Below are positions 45,246 through 54,837 of a DNA stretch of 64,000 bases, piece after piece. Within the stretch, counting starts at the first letter, position 1. Every line of letters starts with the position of its first letter. The notes beneath the pieces are model-generated. The model had not been told where the DNA came from and ran no database searches. It saw only the letters and a program-made list of their open reading frames with translations. Source of the DNA: JBDHUW01 sp039809345 (lineage in GTDB: Bacteria > Patescibacteriota > Gracilibacteria > Absconditabacterales > Absconditicoccaceae); NCBI GenBank assembly GCA_039809345.1, contig JBDHUW010000001.1, positions 1 to 64,000 of the forward strand, written 5' to 3'. A program made the translations under genes and the position numbers.

Positions 45246-46631
45246 ATGAATATCATACTCGTAGGTGCTGGAGGCATCTGAATCTCCGCACTCTGACTAC
45301 TTTTCAAAAGACTTTGATATGACAATATACTATGAGTAGACAGTAGCATTTCTAAGGTGACACAGTGACTGGAGCACGCAGGCATCAAGGTGTATATTGG
45401 ACACTGACAATACCAAGTACAACCATGAGACCTTGTCATATACTCAGATGCGTGTCCTCAAGCACCCGAGGTAGAACAAGCCAGACAACACGTCTCTGAG
45501 TCAGCGCCATGAGCACGTTATCCCCTGAGCTACTTTCAATTTGTATGAGAAATAAGTAAATTCTTTGAGACGATTTCTGTTGCATGAACACATGGGAAAA
45601 GCACCACATCTGCTATGCTTACCGTAATCATGAGCCAGTCAGACCCCAAGCTTTGACTTTGAATCGTATGAGCACTTGTGCCTCAATTACAAAATACCAA
45701 TTATCGAATAAATGAAAAAAAGAGCGAGGATATCAAAACCATATTCGCATATATACTGTTTGGAAAACAACAATGACGAGATGAGTCGCTCCGCAAAAAA
45801 TATCGCTTCATCATTGAAGCAGATGAATTCAACAAGCATTTCTTGTATATAGACACAGACTATGCAATCATTCTCAACGCAGAGCTTGATCATAGTGATA
45901 TCTATCCTACTCAGGAATATTATTTGCAAATATTTGTAGAGTTTTGCTACAAGGTGAAGAAAAAGATTTTTGTCCTCGCATGAGAAAAATGAGTAGACTA
46001 TCTTCTACAGCACTGACCAGATACCATACACAGTGTATCAAAGTCAGTATTTGATCTGCCATATCTGTTTGGTGACCACATACAAAAAAACGCCTCCCTC
46101 AACAATGCGCTCATGCAAGAACTCGGTATAGAGAACTACTCATTCTCAGAGTTCAAAGGACTCCGACGTCGTATGGAGCTTTTGAAAGTATATGAAAATT
46201 GAGGCATACTGTACTCAGACTACTGACACCATCCCACAGAAATCAATGCAGTACTCAATGCCATGAAAGAAAAATACCCAGAAAAAAAGATCATAGCTAT
46301 TTTCCAACCGCATCAAGCACGTCGTGTCTTAGAGTTCCGAAATGATTTCAAAAACACCGTTTCCCAATTTGATGAACGCATCATCTACTCTCTCTACACA
46401 GCAAGAGAAAACCTCGATACACTCCTTGCTGAATTCCCTATCCCATGAGGCGCCACAGTCTCATCAGCTCAAGAACTATGAGAAATCTTTGCTCAAGCAT
46501 GTGCATGAACATACATCACTGACTTCAAAAACATCTCTGAACGCATCGAAGCGATACAATCAGATCAAGTAATATGCCTATTTAGTGCATGAAATGCAGA
46601 CTTTCAGCTTAGAGAGTATTTGGGGGTGTAG
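45246..46631 (+). CDS. murC: UDP-N-acetylmuramate-alanine ligase (MurC-type Mur ligase)
   Basis: A 461-residue Mur ligase joining L-alanine to UDP-MurNAc in peptidoglycan synthesis. N-terminal IILVGAGGIGISALGLL, ATP-binding VAGTHGKSTT (about 114-123), IEADEFNKHF, ILNAELDHSD, SDYGHHPTEINAVL and FQPHQARR are all present. CGA at 46164-46166 gives tryptophan in FKGLWRRMEL, the WRR form common in CPR MurC. It ends the native run; the code-discordant island starts about 70 bases on. Confidence 0.95.
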
Positions 46632-46699
46632 TGGGAGCGTTCAAATACTAGACTGAATATTCAAATGGAACGGACTTAATTCTACAACAACACAATCTG

Positions 46700-46727
46700 T
46701 TGACTTATTTTCAAGGAAGTCTATAAT
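46700..46727 (+). promoter_or_regulatory. Sigma-70-like promoter of telA
   Basis: TTGACT (46700-46705), 16-base spacer, TATAAT (46722-46727), 24 bases before the telA start codon. Confidence 0.75.
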
Positions 46728-46751
46728 ATACTACACAATAAAATCTAACAT

Positions 46752-47887
46752 ATGCAAAACAATGAAAAAAAGGTTCGTGAAACCTTGGGTCTTTCAAAAG
46801 ATTTAGCTCACATGAACAGCAAGCAGAACTTAAAATAAAGGCGGAAGAATTTATTACTGCCCTTATACAAGGTGATGCTAATAGTAATGAGAAGCAAGCT
46901 GCAATCTTTACTATTGCTTCTAAAGAACAGCAGAAGGTCATTGAGCTTGGGAAAGGTTTTTCAATCCGACTCAAAGATCTTAAAAGAGATGATGATGGCA
47001 AAGAAATTGCTGGTATTATTGAGAAATTAAGTGCGGACTTTGAAGGTATTAATCCTGGTCAAATTGACTGGAGTACGCCTAAGAAAAAAATTAAAAAAAT
47101 CTTGGGAATCATACCTTTTGGTAATGCAATATCAAAATACTGGGAAAAGTACCAGGATGTAATGGGTATTATCAATGAAAATATTACCCTCCTTAACAAC
47201 CTACTTGATAAAAAAGAGCAGGATGTAGTAGGTATCAATGCCCGTAAAGATGCATTTCTTGGTAGCATGGCAGAATATCACAAGGCAATTGTTGCTGGAG
47301 TTATTATCAAAGAAACATTGGATCAAAAAATTAATGAAGAAATTGATGAAACAAAAAAGCGATTCATGCAAGAGAATTGGCTATATCCTCTTAATAAAAG
47401 GATAATTGCACTCCAGGAATCGTACCTAAGCGCATTTGACTCTGCTATTTCTGCAGAATTGGTTGCAAGGGGACACCGCGAGTTAATCACAGACCTCCGT
47501 GAAAAAAACAAGGTCGCGATGATCAGACTACAAACTGGTGTATGGCTTGCAGCAGAGCTTTATGATCAAAAACGAATGTTGGAGAGTAGTAAAGCACTTA
47601 AGGAAGCCAATAAAAACCTTGCGAATACTGTTCATCGGCTACTTGGCACATACCAGGGTGAAATCCAGAAAGAGGCAACCGATTCATTCCAGGAATTTGA
47701 ACAATGGCAACAGCATATGCAACAAACAATTCAATTGTATACGCAAGCAAAAGAGTTCAGAGTGAATGCTCTTCCGGTGCTCAATGAAAAGATTGCTAAA
47801 TTTGGTGAACTAATGATAGTAGCTGAAAATAAAGCAGAAGAAATCAAAAAAGCTGCTGATAGCAATCCTCAAAACTTTCTTGAATAG
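46752..47887 (+). pseudogene. telA: TelA/toxic-anion-resistance family protein, frameshifted near the start
   Basis: The first frame, from ATG 46752, reads a TelA-like start (KKVRETLGLSKDLAHMNSKQ) and stops at TAA 46836-46838. The remainder continues in another frame open from 46781 to TAG 47885-47887: QQAELKIKAEEFITALIQGD, then about 350 residues of long helices (LGIIPFGNAISKYWEKYQDV, RGHRELITDLREKNKVAMIR) typical of TelA. One indel around 46815-46830 would restore a normal protein of about 378 residues. TelA proteins are linked to tellurite and antibiotic tolerance by unknown means. Reading TGA as glycine does not rescue it, because the second frame has no start. Confidence 0.8.
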
Positions 47888-47910
47888 GTTACTTAACTTG
47901 CACTTTGTAC

Positions 47911-47941
47911 ACAGGATGGTATTTATCATCCTGTTTTTTTA
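47911..47941 (+). terminator. Terminator of telA
   Basis: ACAGGATG (47911-47918) with CATCCTGT (47927-47934), eight-base loop, then a T tract. Confidence 0.9.
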
Positions 47942-47984
47942 TTTTATTCAGTAAGTTTAAAACCAATTATAAAAGTGTGATATA

Positions 47985-48019
47985 TAAAAAAAGTTGCTGG
48001 AGAATTCTCCAGCAACTTA
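47985..48019 (-). terminator. Terminator of the flotillin operon
   Basis: A 14-bp perfect inverted repeat centred on GAATTC (47991-48018); on the minus strand a run of T follows. Confidence 0.92.
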
Positions 48020-48038
48020 TCAATTTATATTCGCTTAC

Positions 48039-50075
48039 TTACTCAGCTACCTTGGTTACAAGGTCTTCGAGTTTTTTTACATCGTCTTTAGATGCTTCTT
48101 TTCCTGTCAGGAATTTCACCATCAAAGCGATTCCGGCCATAGTGTTTCCACCGCCAGATTTAACGAACTCCTGTACCAGTGATTTCACTTCGGTACTTAC
48201 ATTATCAGCTGCGCCCATTACTTCCATTGCAGTTTTTGTGCCTTCGAGGTATGATACTACCAGCTGTTTTGCTTCTTCACGAATCTGGTTTTTGTTGTCT
48301 CCACCATTACTCAATGCCTGTAACTTAATGTGCTGGCCCTGTCCTTCAGAGAACATTTTCACCATTTGAGCGGCAGTATTACCGTCGCCCCAGATATTCA
48401 TGTTTGCATTACTAAGGGCAGTAGCAAGACCGTTTGCAAATGCTATGCCCACTTCTTTGCTTGCAGCAATGTTGGCAAGGTTTGTTTCAAGTGTAACCGA
48501 AACCTGGCTGAATTCTGCTTTGTACTTAAGCTCTTTGGCTGTTACTTCAACCTGTTGAGCATTTACATCAACCTGGGCTTTTGCAACGTTAACAGGCACC
48601 ATTTGTACAGCAGTTTCACCTTCTGCTTCAAACTTTTTAGCAGCCAACTGGGCTTCAGCAGCAACAGTTATAGCTTTGGCGTCATTTTCTGCTGCTTCTT
48701 TCTTAGCTTCTGCCATTTTTATGGTTTCATATGCTGTGATGTCTGTGTTTGCATTTTGCTTGATCTTGTTTGTTTCGGCTACCGCTTGTTCTTTTACCAC
48801 AGTTACTGCTTTATCCCTTTCAGCACTTTTTACAGCAGTTACGGTAAGTACTGCTTGAGCTGCTTCAGTAGCTTCTTTCTCGGCTTCTGATCTTAATTTA
48901 TCAGCTTGTGCTTTTTCAGCAGCTTTTTCAGCCAATGCTTTTTCTTTCTCAACGACTGCAGTTTCTTTTGCTTTTTCTTTTTCCTGCTCTTTCACAGCAA
49001 TTGTCTGCTCTTTTTCAATGTTGGCAAGCTCAACTGCTTTATTTTTTTCTACTTCTGCTGCAGCAATTGCTTTTTCTTTTTCTTGCTCTTTTACAGCAAG
49101 TTCTTGCTCTGTCAGAATTTCTGCTTCTTTTGCAAGCTTATTTTGTTGAGCACTTTTGATTTTGGCTTCTGCAGTATTTTCGGCCTGTACCATTATAACT
49201 GCCTTATTTTTTTCGGCAATGGATTTTTCTTCATTTACTTTTAATTCATTTATTTGTTTGGTGGTTTCCAAGTTTTTAGCGGCAATTTGTACTTCTGCCT
49301 CTTTTTCAATCTGGTTTCTTGATACAATCGCCTGCTGCGTCTTTTCTGCAACAGTTTTCGCACCCTGTGCATCGAAGACGTTATTTAAATTGATGTTTTT
49401 GTAGTCTGCCTGGTCAAGTTTTGAGCAGGTTGTAGTTTCAAGCGTCAATCCATTAGGAGTTAAATCTTTTGCAACCAATGCTTGTACCTTATCTGCAAAG
49501 CCTTGTCGATCGGCATTTAATTCCTCCAAATCCAATTGTGCGGCAACTGATCTAAGTGCTGAAACGAGTTTTTCTTCAACGAGATCTTTAACTGCTCTAT
49601 CATCTGTACCTTTATTACCTAACGAAGTTGCAGCAGCTATAACAGATTCTGCATTCTTCTCAACCTTGATGAAGAATTCAGCTGTTACATCTGCCCTTAG
49701 CTTATCTTTTGTTAGTAATGAATCTGGACCTGATCTCACTACAATAATCTTCATTGTCTCTGTAAGTATTGGCATCAACTCATGGAACATTGGAATGAAT
49801 ACAGCACCTCCGTCAATAATGACTTTTTTGCCACCCATACCAGTACGAACGTACGCCAAGTTTGATGGTGTTTTTACATACAGTTTTGTCAACAAATATA
49901 GGATAGCACCTATTACCAATATCACAATTCCCAGGCCGGAAATCATGATTTTTGAACTACCAGCCAGTATGCCTGCTGGAATAAACATAGGACCTATTAA
50001 AAACAGAAGTCCTAAAAGGATTAACACTACGGATCCTAAACCACTTTTTTGATTTGATTGAGATTGATGTGTCAT
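48039..50075 (-). CDS. yqiK: Flotillin-like SPFH protein (YqiK type)
   Basis: A 678-residue flotillin. Two N-terminal hydrophobic segments (about 12-35 and 41-62) are followed by an SPFH/band-7 domain (about 65-240, TKLYVKTPSNLAYVRTGMGG, VIDGGAVFIPMFHELMPI). A very long alanine/glutamate/lysine-rich coiled coil runs about 240-560, ending in a flotillin C-terminal domain. It scaffolds membrane microdomains and assembles into large cages. The start ATG is followed by HQSQSNQKSG. It shows standard-code glycine use only (no TGA) and arginine CGA. It pairs with the upstream NfeD-like gene as in E. coli yqiJ-yqiK. Confidence 0.92.
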   Translation of the reverse strand: MTHQSQSNQKSGLGSVVLILLGLLFLIGPMFIPAGILAGSSKIMISGLGIVILVIGAILYLLTKLYVKTPSNLAYVRTGMGGKKVIIDGGAVFIPMFHELMPILTETMKIIVVRSGPDSLLTKDKLRADVTAEFFIKVEKNAESVIAAATSLGNKGTDDRAVKDLVEEKLVSALRSVAAQLDLEELNADRQGFADKVQALVAKDLTPNGLTLETTTCSKLDQADYKNINLNNVFDAQGAKTVAEKTQQAIVSRNQIEKEAEVQIAAKNLETTKQINELKVNEEKSIAEKNKAVIMVQAENTAEAKIKSAQQNKLAKEAEILTEQELAVKEQEKEKAIAAAEVEKNKAVELANIEKEQTIAVKEQEKEKAKETAVVEKEKALAEKAAEKAQADKLRSEAEKEATEAAQAVLTVTAVKSAERDKAVTVVKEQAVAETNKIKQNANTDITAYETIKMAEAKKEAAENDAKAITVAAEAQLAAKKFEAEGETAVQMVPVNVAKAQVDVNAQQVEVTAKELKYKAEFSQVSVTLETNLANIAASKEVGIAFANGLATALSNANMNIWGDGNTAAQMVKMFSEGQGQHIKLQALSNGGDNKNQIREEAKQLVVSYLEGTKTAMEVMGAADNVSTEVKSLVQEFVKSGGGNTMAGIALMVKFLTGKEASKDDVKKLEDLVTKVAE

Positions 50076-50097
50076 TTTTTGCGTTTTTTGAATGTTT

Positions 50098-50805
50098 TTA
50101 ATTGTTTTTAATTTCCTGTGTGAAGGTGTTTACGGAAAATACTTTGTCTTTGTCAATGAACGAAAGTATTATCACTGGTGTGTCTGGTAAAAGATCTTTA
50201 TCACAGAGATCGTCTCTTTTTGCCATCAGAGTTTGAAGATTCCCATACTTGTCAATTAATGTGATCGAACCAGATTCAGTAGTCACTGTGTTGCTGACAA
50301 CTGCTTCACGACCAATAAAGTCAGATAGAGTTTCAACTTCTGTGTGGGTTTGAGGCATAAATCTGTAAATAATTCTTGCCAGAAACGAGGTAAAAGTTAT
50401 TGATGATATTAAAGCTATTAAGCCAGATATTATGACTAAAATGTTTATAGAGCCAAAGACCCCATCCCAAATACTATTTAGCACTAATCCGACAAAACCG
50501 AATATCATCAACCAACAAACCCCCAATACCGACAAGGGAGCTTTCCCTATACCAAATGCGCTAAGCATAACGCTTAGTGTTGATGGGCTTGTATTTTGAT
50601 CTACATCAGGCGTGAAATCATGAGGGATATTATGTCCCCCCTGAACATCTACATCTTGATCTACATCCAATCCAACATCATGATCTACATCGGCATCATG
50701 TTCCCCTTCGAAACCCAACATGCTCAGTCCTAAAAGAATTAGGGCTAGCAACATAGGAAGAGCAAAAATTAAATTTTGCCATTCCAAAATCTTTTGAATT
50801 GTCAT
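50098..50805 (-). CDS. yqiJ: YqiJ/NfeD-like membrane protein with OB-fold domain
   Basis: A 235-residue membrane protein. A first helix (about 12-31) is followed by an acidic/histidine stretch of DVDHDVGLDVDQDV type (about 36-60), two or three helices (about 90-150), and a C-terminal OB-like domain (about 165-225, LSDFIGREAVVSNTV, GSITLIDKYGN). NfeD/YqiJ proteins are obligate partners of flotillins, and the flotillin gene follows 22 bases downstream. The Asp/His stretch may bind metal; that is inference. Confidence 0.85.
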   Translation of the reverse strand: MTIQKILEWQNLIFALPMLLALILLGLSMLGFEGEHDADVDHDVGLDVDQDVDVQGGHNIPHDFTPDVDQNTSPSTLSVMLSAFGIGKAPLSVLGVCWLMIFGFVGLVLNSIWDGVFGSINILVIISGLIALISSITFTSFLARIIYRFMPQTHTEVETLSDFIGREAVVSNTVTTESGSITLIDKYGNLQTLMAKRDDLCDKDLLPDTPVIILSFIDKDKVFSVNTFTQEIKNN

Positions 50806-50859
50806 TGCTTTTTGTTTTAATGATTAATGATTAATTTTAATGAACCAACTTGTAAATGA

Positions 50860-50889
50860 ATTATATATATATACGAAAGAAGAAGTCAA
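50860..50889 (-). promoter_or_regulatory. Promoter of the yqiJ-flotillin operon
   Basis: On the complement strand TTGACT (50884-50889) and TATAAT (50860-50865), 18-base spacer. Confidence 0.65.
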
Positions 50890-50912
50890 TACATAATTTA
50901 TCCAAATTAGTA

Positions 50913-50940
50913 TTGACTATCTCTAGTTTTTGTTTATAAG
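50913..50940 (+). promoter_or_regulatory. Promoter of the helical-protein gene
   Basis: TTGACT (50913-50918), 16-base spacer, TATAAG (50935-50940), 15 bases before the start codon at 50956. Confidence 0.65.
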
Positions 50941-50955
50941 ATGTAAAAACATTTT

Positions 50956-51693
50956 ATGACAAATATTATAATTCAAAAACTACAAAACAGATCCTCTCCT
51001 GAAGAATTGTATAGGACATTTGACTTAATGTCCTTACGACAGTTAGAAGAGACGATTAGATTAACAGATCTAATATTGAGGGACCAGCTAAGCCATCATT
51101 CACAGCTATTACACAAAAGCATGCAATCTTATCACAATATGGGTAGTGTCAGTACAATCAGGCAGTCGTTTGGTGTTATTGAAAAATACTTAAGCTATAT
51201 TGTGAAAAAGCATCTCCCCGCCCATAAGAGGTTCTTCATTGCTTTAACTGAATTCTTTTGTGATTATATATCTAGAGAAAAACTCGAAGAGAGCGTAAAG
51301 AACATTAATCGCGCCTATCGTGAAATATCGATATATAAAGCTTCACAAATCATGAATGTTAAGGCCTTCTTGGAACATCTCGAGACCTACAATTTATGGG
51401 TGAAAACGCTTAGTGCTTATATCCCCTTATTGCATGAAAAACACAAAGGACCGGATACTGCTTTATTTATTTTAATTCCCCGCCTTACTTTACAAGCCTC
51501 AGAATACCTTACAACTCAACAACAATTAAAACGTACTGTTGAATTGCAGATGCAAAATAATCAGGTTATCATAAACGACGTTTTATATATATTGACTATT
51601 TCTCAGGGGCTTATTCAAAATAGCATTTCTGCTCGTCAGTTTTTTGAACAGGAATATATCGGGAGTATCAAAATAATTAGCAAATTCAAATAG
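50956..51693 (+). CDS. Helical protein of unknown family, 245 aa
   Basis: No signal peptide, membrane helix or cysteine pair. Secondary structure appears almost wholly helical (SLRQLEETIRLTDLILRDQL, FIALTEFFCDYISREKLEES, LTTQQQLKRTVELQMQNN), with a coiled-coil-like C-terminal half. It is divergent from the yqiJ-flotillin operon and has its own promoter and terminator. Helical partners are frequently encoded near TelA and flotillin genes, so it may be an adaptor of that membrane complex, but I cannot identify it. Standard-code usage; CGA at 51037-51039 would be arginine. Confidence 0.7.
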   Translation: MTNIIIQKLQNRSSPEELYRTFDLMSLRQLEETIRLTDLILRDQLSHHSQLLHKSMQSYHNMGSVSTIRQSFGVIEKYLSYIVKKHLPAHKRFFIALTEFFCDYISREKLEESVKNINRAYREISIYKASQIMNVKAFLEHLETYNLWVKTLSAYIPLLHEKHKGPDTALFILIPRLTLQASEYLTTQQQLKRTVELQMQNNQVIINDVLYILTISQGLIQNSISARQFFEQEYIGSIKIISKFK

Positions 51694-51721
51694 CTCGCCC
51701 TGAATCCAGGGCGGGCTTTTT
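51692..51721 (+). terminator. Terminator at the right end of the island
   Basis: CGCCCTG (51696-51702) with CAGGGCG (51707-51713), loop AATC, extended by AGC/GCT and followed by TTTTT. More GC-rich than native terminators. Confidence 0.93.
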
Positions 51722-51783
51722 AAAAAATCAAAATAAGATATTTAGTAAATAATAAACACCCAGCCAACCACACCCCTGAAACA

Positions 51784-52236
51784 CTAAGGAGTAATCTCCT
51801 TCACCACTCTTTCCTCCACTTTCGCATGATCGTGTCCGATACGATGGTGTTTAGAAAGAGAGTATTTTCATGGTCATGCTACAAATAGAACCAATCAGAT
51901 CCCCATCAAAAGCAGATCAATTTCGATAGCAGGGAATGCCCATTTTTTTGCTACCATGGCAAAAAACATTACCACGAAAAGTACTATAGATCACATCCTC
52001 GTGAGTATTCAGAGCAATGCCGTAATCACGACAAACAGCTCACCCACTACTGCTAGATAAAACCATACCGATGCAGACAGAAACTGTAATCCCAACATAT
52101 GAGGAGCTCCTCCTATGAACGCAACCATCTGTTCTGTGGCAGCTAGTTTAGGGAGAAAGTGGAACATAAATACAGTTGCAAGGAGTAAGCGCAACAAAAA
52201 CAACCCTGTATGATGTGAGTAAGAATATTTTTTCAT
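51784..52236 (-). CDS. DoxX-family membrane protein
   Basis: A 150-residue four-helix membrane protein of the DoxX family (GLFLLRLLLATVFMFHFLPKL, LQFLSASVWFYLAVVGELF, then two more helices and a charged tail). Members act as quinone-linked or unknown membrane redox parts. TGA glycines reappear here (ALLGILTRMG, GPGKYSL), marking the return to native code after the island. It lies 82 bases downstream of recA on the same strand. Stop TAG 51784-51786. Confidence 0.85.
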
Positions 52237-52318
52237 AAAAACACATAGATGATAAATCACCTATGTGTAGTTAGGTATGCATTGAATTGCAAGGAGAAAT
52301 AGGAACACTATAAAAGGT

Positions 52319-53392
52319 CTATTCAGCATTGTCTGCTTCTGCTTCGGCTGGCGAAACTACTGCCAATGCGTCGTCTGCAAGTACCTTTTTCCCAGATCTC
52401 ATATCCTTGATCAATTTTTGGATGTCTGTATGGATAGATTTCATTAACTTGTCATCAGAGTTCAATACTTCAAGAAGCTTTTCCTTTCCTTGTACTTTTT
52501 CTTTTTTACCAGGTATAGTATAAAATGCTCATGATTTATTGATCAATCACAAGATCGTACCAGCCTCAATAGCATCCAATCATCTATCTACTCACATCCT
52601 AAACTTCACTGGGATTTCTGCTGTTTTGAAAGGAGCTGATATCTTATTCTTCACGATCTTTACTTTGGTAAGATATCCTATAAGCTCTTTGTTTTCCTCG
52701 ATTTTTTCTCCACGTCTAATTTCCAATCTCTGAGATGCAAAGAATTTCAATGCATTTCATCATGTTGTAGTTTCTGGATTTCCAAACATCACACCTATTT
52801 TCATACGAATTTGATTGATGAAGATTACTGTCGTACCAGTCTTAGCAAGGATAGAAGTCAGCTTCCTCAATCCCTGAGACATCATACGAGCCTGCAAACC
52901 CATGTGTGAGTCACCCATATCTCACTCCACTTCAGACTTTGGAACCAAAGCTGCTACGGAATCTATCACAATAAGTTTCACAGCTCATGTCTTCGCAAGC
53001 TCCTCAGCAATTTGCAATGCTTGTTCTCCGTAATCAGGCTGAGAAAGAAGAAGGGAATCAGTATCTACTCACAAAACACGAGCGTATTGTGGGTCTAGCG
53101 CATGCTCTGCATCGATAAATGCTGCCACCTCTCATCTTTTCTGAATCTGCGCTATAGCATGTAATGCAATCGTCGTCTTTCATGAAGACTCTGGTCCGTA
53201 AATTTCTACGACACGCCCCTCTGGATACCCTCATCATAAAATAATATCTAATACATATGAACCTGAATGAAACGTGTTTACTAATCCAACATTTGAGTTG
53301 TCACCCATACGCATTATTGCTCACTTACCAAATTGCTTTTCGATGTTCTTCAACGCTTCACTCAATACTGCTTGTTTCGGATCTATTGCCAT
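52319..53392 (-). CDS. recA: Recombinase A
   Basis: A 357-residue RecA that forms filaments on single-stranded DNA and drives strand exchange. Walker A GPESSGKT (about 66-73) has its last glycine from TGA. Also seen are [86 protein letters not shown] and the C-terminal domain. The acidic tail is short. All arginines use CGT or AGA/AGG, none CGA or CGG. A small dyad lies just upstream of the start. Confidence 0.98.
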
Positions 53393-53406
53393 GTGTATAT
53401 AATAAA

Positions 53407-53422
53407 TGGTAAAAACGTACCA
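53407..53422 (-). promoter_or_regulatory. Dyad TGGTA-N6-TACCA upstream of recA
   Basis: A perfect 5-bp inverted repeat with a six-base spacer, 15-30 bases ahead of the recA start codon, where an SOS-type operator would lie. No LexA gene is in the window; the assignment is tentative. Confidence 0.35.
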
Positions 53423-53529
53423 CATATTACAAAAATAATTTTATTTTGCAATGAAAAAAGTAAGAATATTTTTATGACAAAGATAATGGCTCAAAAAAGA
53501 GGTTTATAAGCCATATCCCTAAAACAACA

Positions 53530-54114
53530 CTACAGCGAAGCAAAAATTTTCTGGAGTTTTTTCTGATTTACTTTCAATAACTCTTTGTTCCACCCCATTG
53601 ATTTTGGATGGATAGGGGAAGGATGGTACAGCGAGAAAAGATTATAGTTTTTATCTCATAGATCTATCTGTATCAGTTCGCCAAAAGGACACGCAGTAGA
53701 GTACATTTTTTCAAACAACGCAAGAGTGTGTTTTCACAAAATGATTATAAGTTCAGGCTCACAGTACGCTATTTGACGCAGCAAATGCTCTGCACATTTG
53801 GGAGTACAACTCTTGAGGAGATTTCTTTCCTTCCCCACTATGCACTTACAAATCTCAGAAAAAGAGACATCCTCGATGCCGAATCCAAATGGTGCAAAGA
53901 GCTCATTGAATCTCTTACCGCTTGCCACGAGCTTGCCAGAAATGGTATAAAAAGCTCTTCCTGAAAGCACCCAACCATTCAATGCCGGAGACTCACCCAA
54001 TACCAAAATCTTTTTATACTTTCACACTCATAACTGCAGAAAATAATCTACCGACTGAGTATCGATAGTTTCACAGCTATGATATGGTACATCTTTTAGT
54101 GTAATATCTTTCAT
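53530..54114 (-). CDS. Uracil-DNA glycosylase superfamily protein
   Basis: A 194-residue member of the UDG superfamily, closest in style to families 4/5. Motif 1 VLGESPALNGW (about 38-48), DVSFSEICKC, the helix before CEPELIIILGKHTLALF, and the C-terminal YHPSP motif are visible. It probably excises uracil or other deaminated bases. Cysteines CKC and CTPKC could hold an iron-sulfur cluster as in family 4, but the spacing is not canonical. It lies at the end of a minus-strand run after the VanY-like and rseP genes. Confidence 0.82.
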
Positions 54115-54133
54115 CCGATACAATAATACAAAA

Positions 54134-54826
54134 CTATCTTGCTACAGCACCTCGCACCCACCGAAATTTCACATATTCACCAAATGTCATCTTATTTTCT
54201 CGCAAATACGTTGCAAGGTCTACCCCAACATATCTCCAATGCCATGGCTCCACTATATATCCATCTACGGCGATTCCTTTTTGATACGATTGGATCCAAC
54301 CGTACTTATGAGCATGTTCGCGCATCCATTGAAAGTATTTTTCTCTTTTACCTCATGGCTGACCAGAGAGATCAAACACATCGATTGCTAATCATAGTTG
54401 ATGCTCGCTATGTCATGGCTTGGCAGAAAATCATCTTGCTTTCGCTTCTCAGTGCGTTTCGACATACGAGGAGAAAAGTCATTTTTGATATGCATAACTA
54501 CGATAGCTACTCACTATACTGATAGGTTGCTCAAAAACCTCATAAAACTCAACCGCCATTTTCATCAATGCATCTGCAGCCTCTTTCCTCAAACTTCCTA
54601 CTCATCACTCTACCGAAATATATGCACTATTTTCCAATGGAACCAAATCTACTGGCTTATAATTTAAGTTCGCGAAAGGACTGTATGGCGAAACAAATTT
54701 ATGCAAAGAGTCATCCGCATCAAAATCGTACGAGGGTTTATAAAATTTTTGCTCATAGACACAAGCCACATCAGAGAGCAAGGGAATTGCTCCTGCTCCA
54801 TCTACTGCAAACAGTCCTGGGATCAT
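54134..54826 (-). CDS. D-alanyl-D-alanine carboxypeptidase, VanY/DacB-like (M15)
   Basis: A 230-residue zinc peptidase that trims peptidoglycan stem peptides. The M15B motifs are present: SSYRSYAYQKGLF, the zinc site SEHQLGLAID (SxHxxGxAxD), and EPWHWRYVG carrying the catalytic Glu and third ligand. No obvious signal peptide follows the first usable ATG (a TAG lies three codons upstream), so either the start is elsewhere or export is atypical. It starts 12 bases after rseP ends on the same strand. Confidence 0.9.
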
Positions 54827-54837
54827 GACAGGCTAGG

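Larger units (their letters stand above)
46700..51721. other. Code-discordant island: telA, flotillin, yqiJ-like and helical gene
   Basis: Four genes filling 46752-51693 show no TGA inside their frames (about 1,480 codons), while native genes on both sides use TGA for glycine many times each. CGA here fits arginine: 46967-46969 in SIRLKDLK of TelA and 49506-49508 in the DRQGF of flotillin. Stops are TAA or TAG. Consensus-like promoters and strong terminators delimit each unit. I find no integrase, tRNA or direct repeats at the edges. Either a recent acquisition from a standard-code donor (Bacteroidota-like gene style) or an assembly join. Confidence 0.75.

Noticed and set aside
46752..47887. 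Rescue of telA by reading TGA as glycine in the second frame
   Set aside because: The second frame then extends upstream but has no start codon, and the resulting N-terminus does not match TelA, whereas the first frame does.
47905..49404. Several cysteine/phenylalanine-rich plus-strand frames opposite the flotillin gene
   Set aside because: Antisense of the lysine/glutamate/alanine coiled coil, which always yields F, L and C runs; no start signals or motifs.
46632..51783. Integrative element with attachment sites
   Set aside because: No integrase, transposase, tRNA target or direct repeat could be found at either edge, so only a foreign-looking island is claimed.
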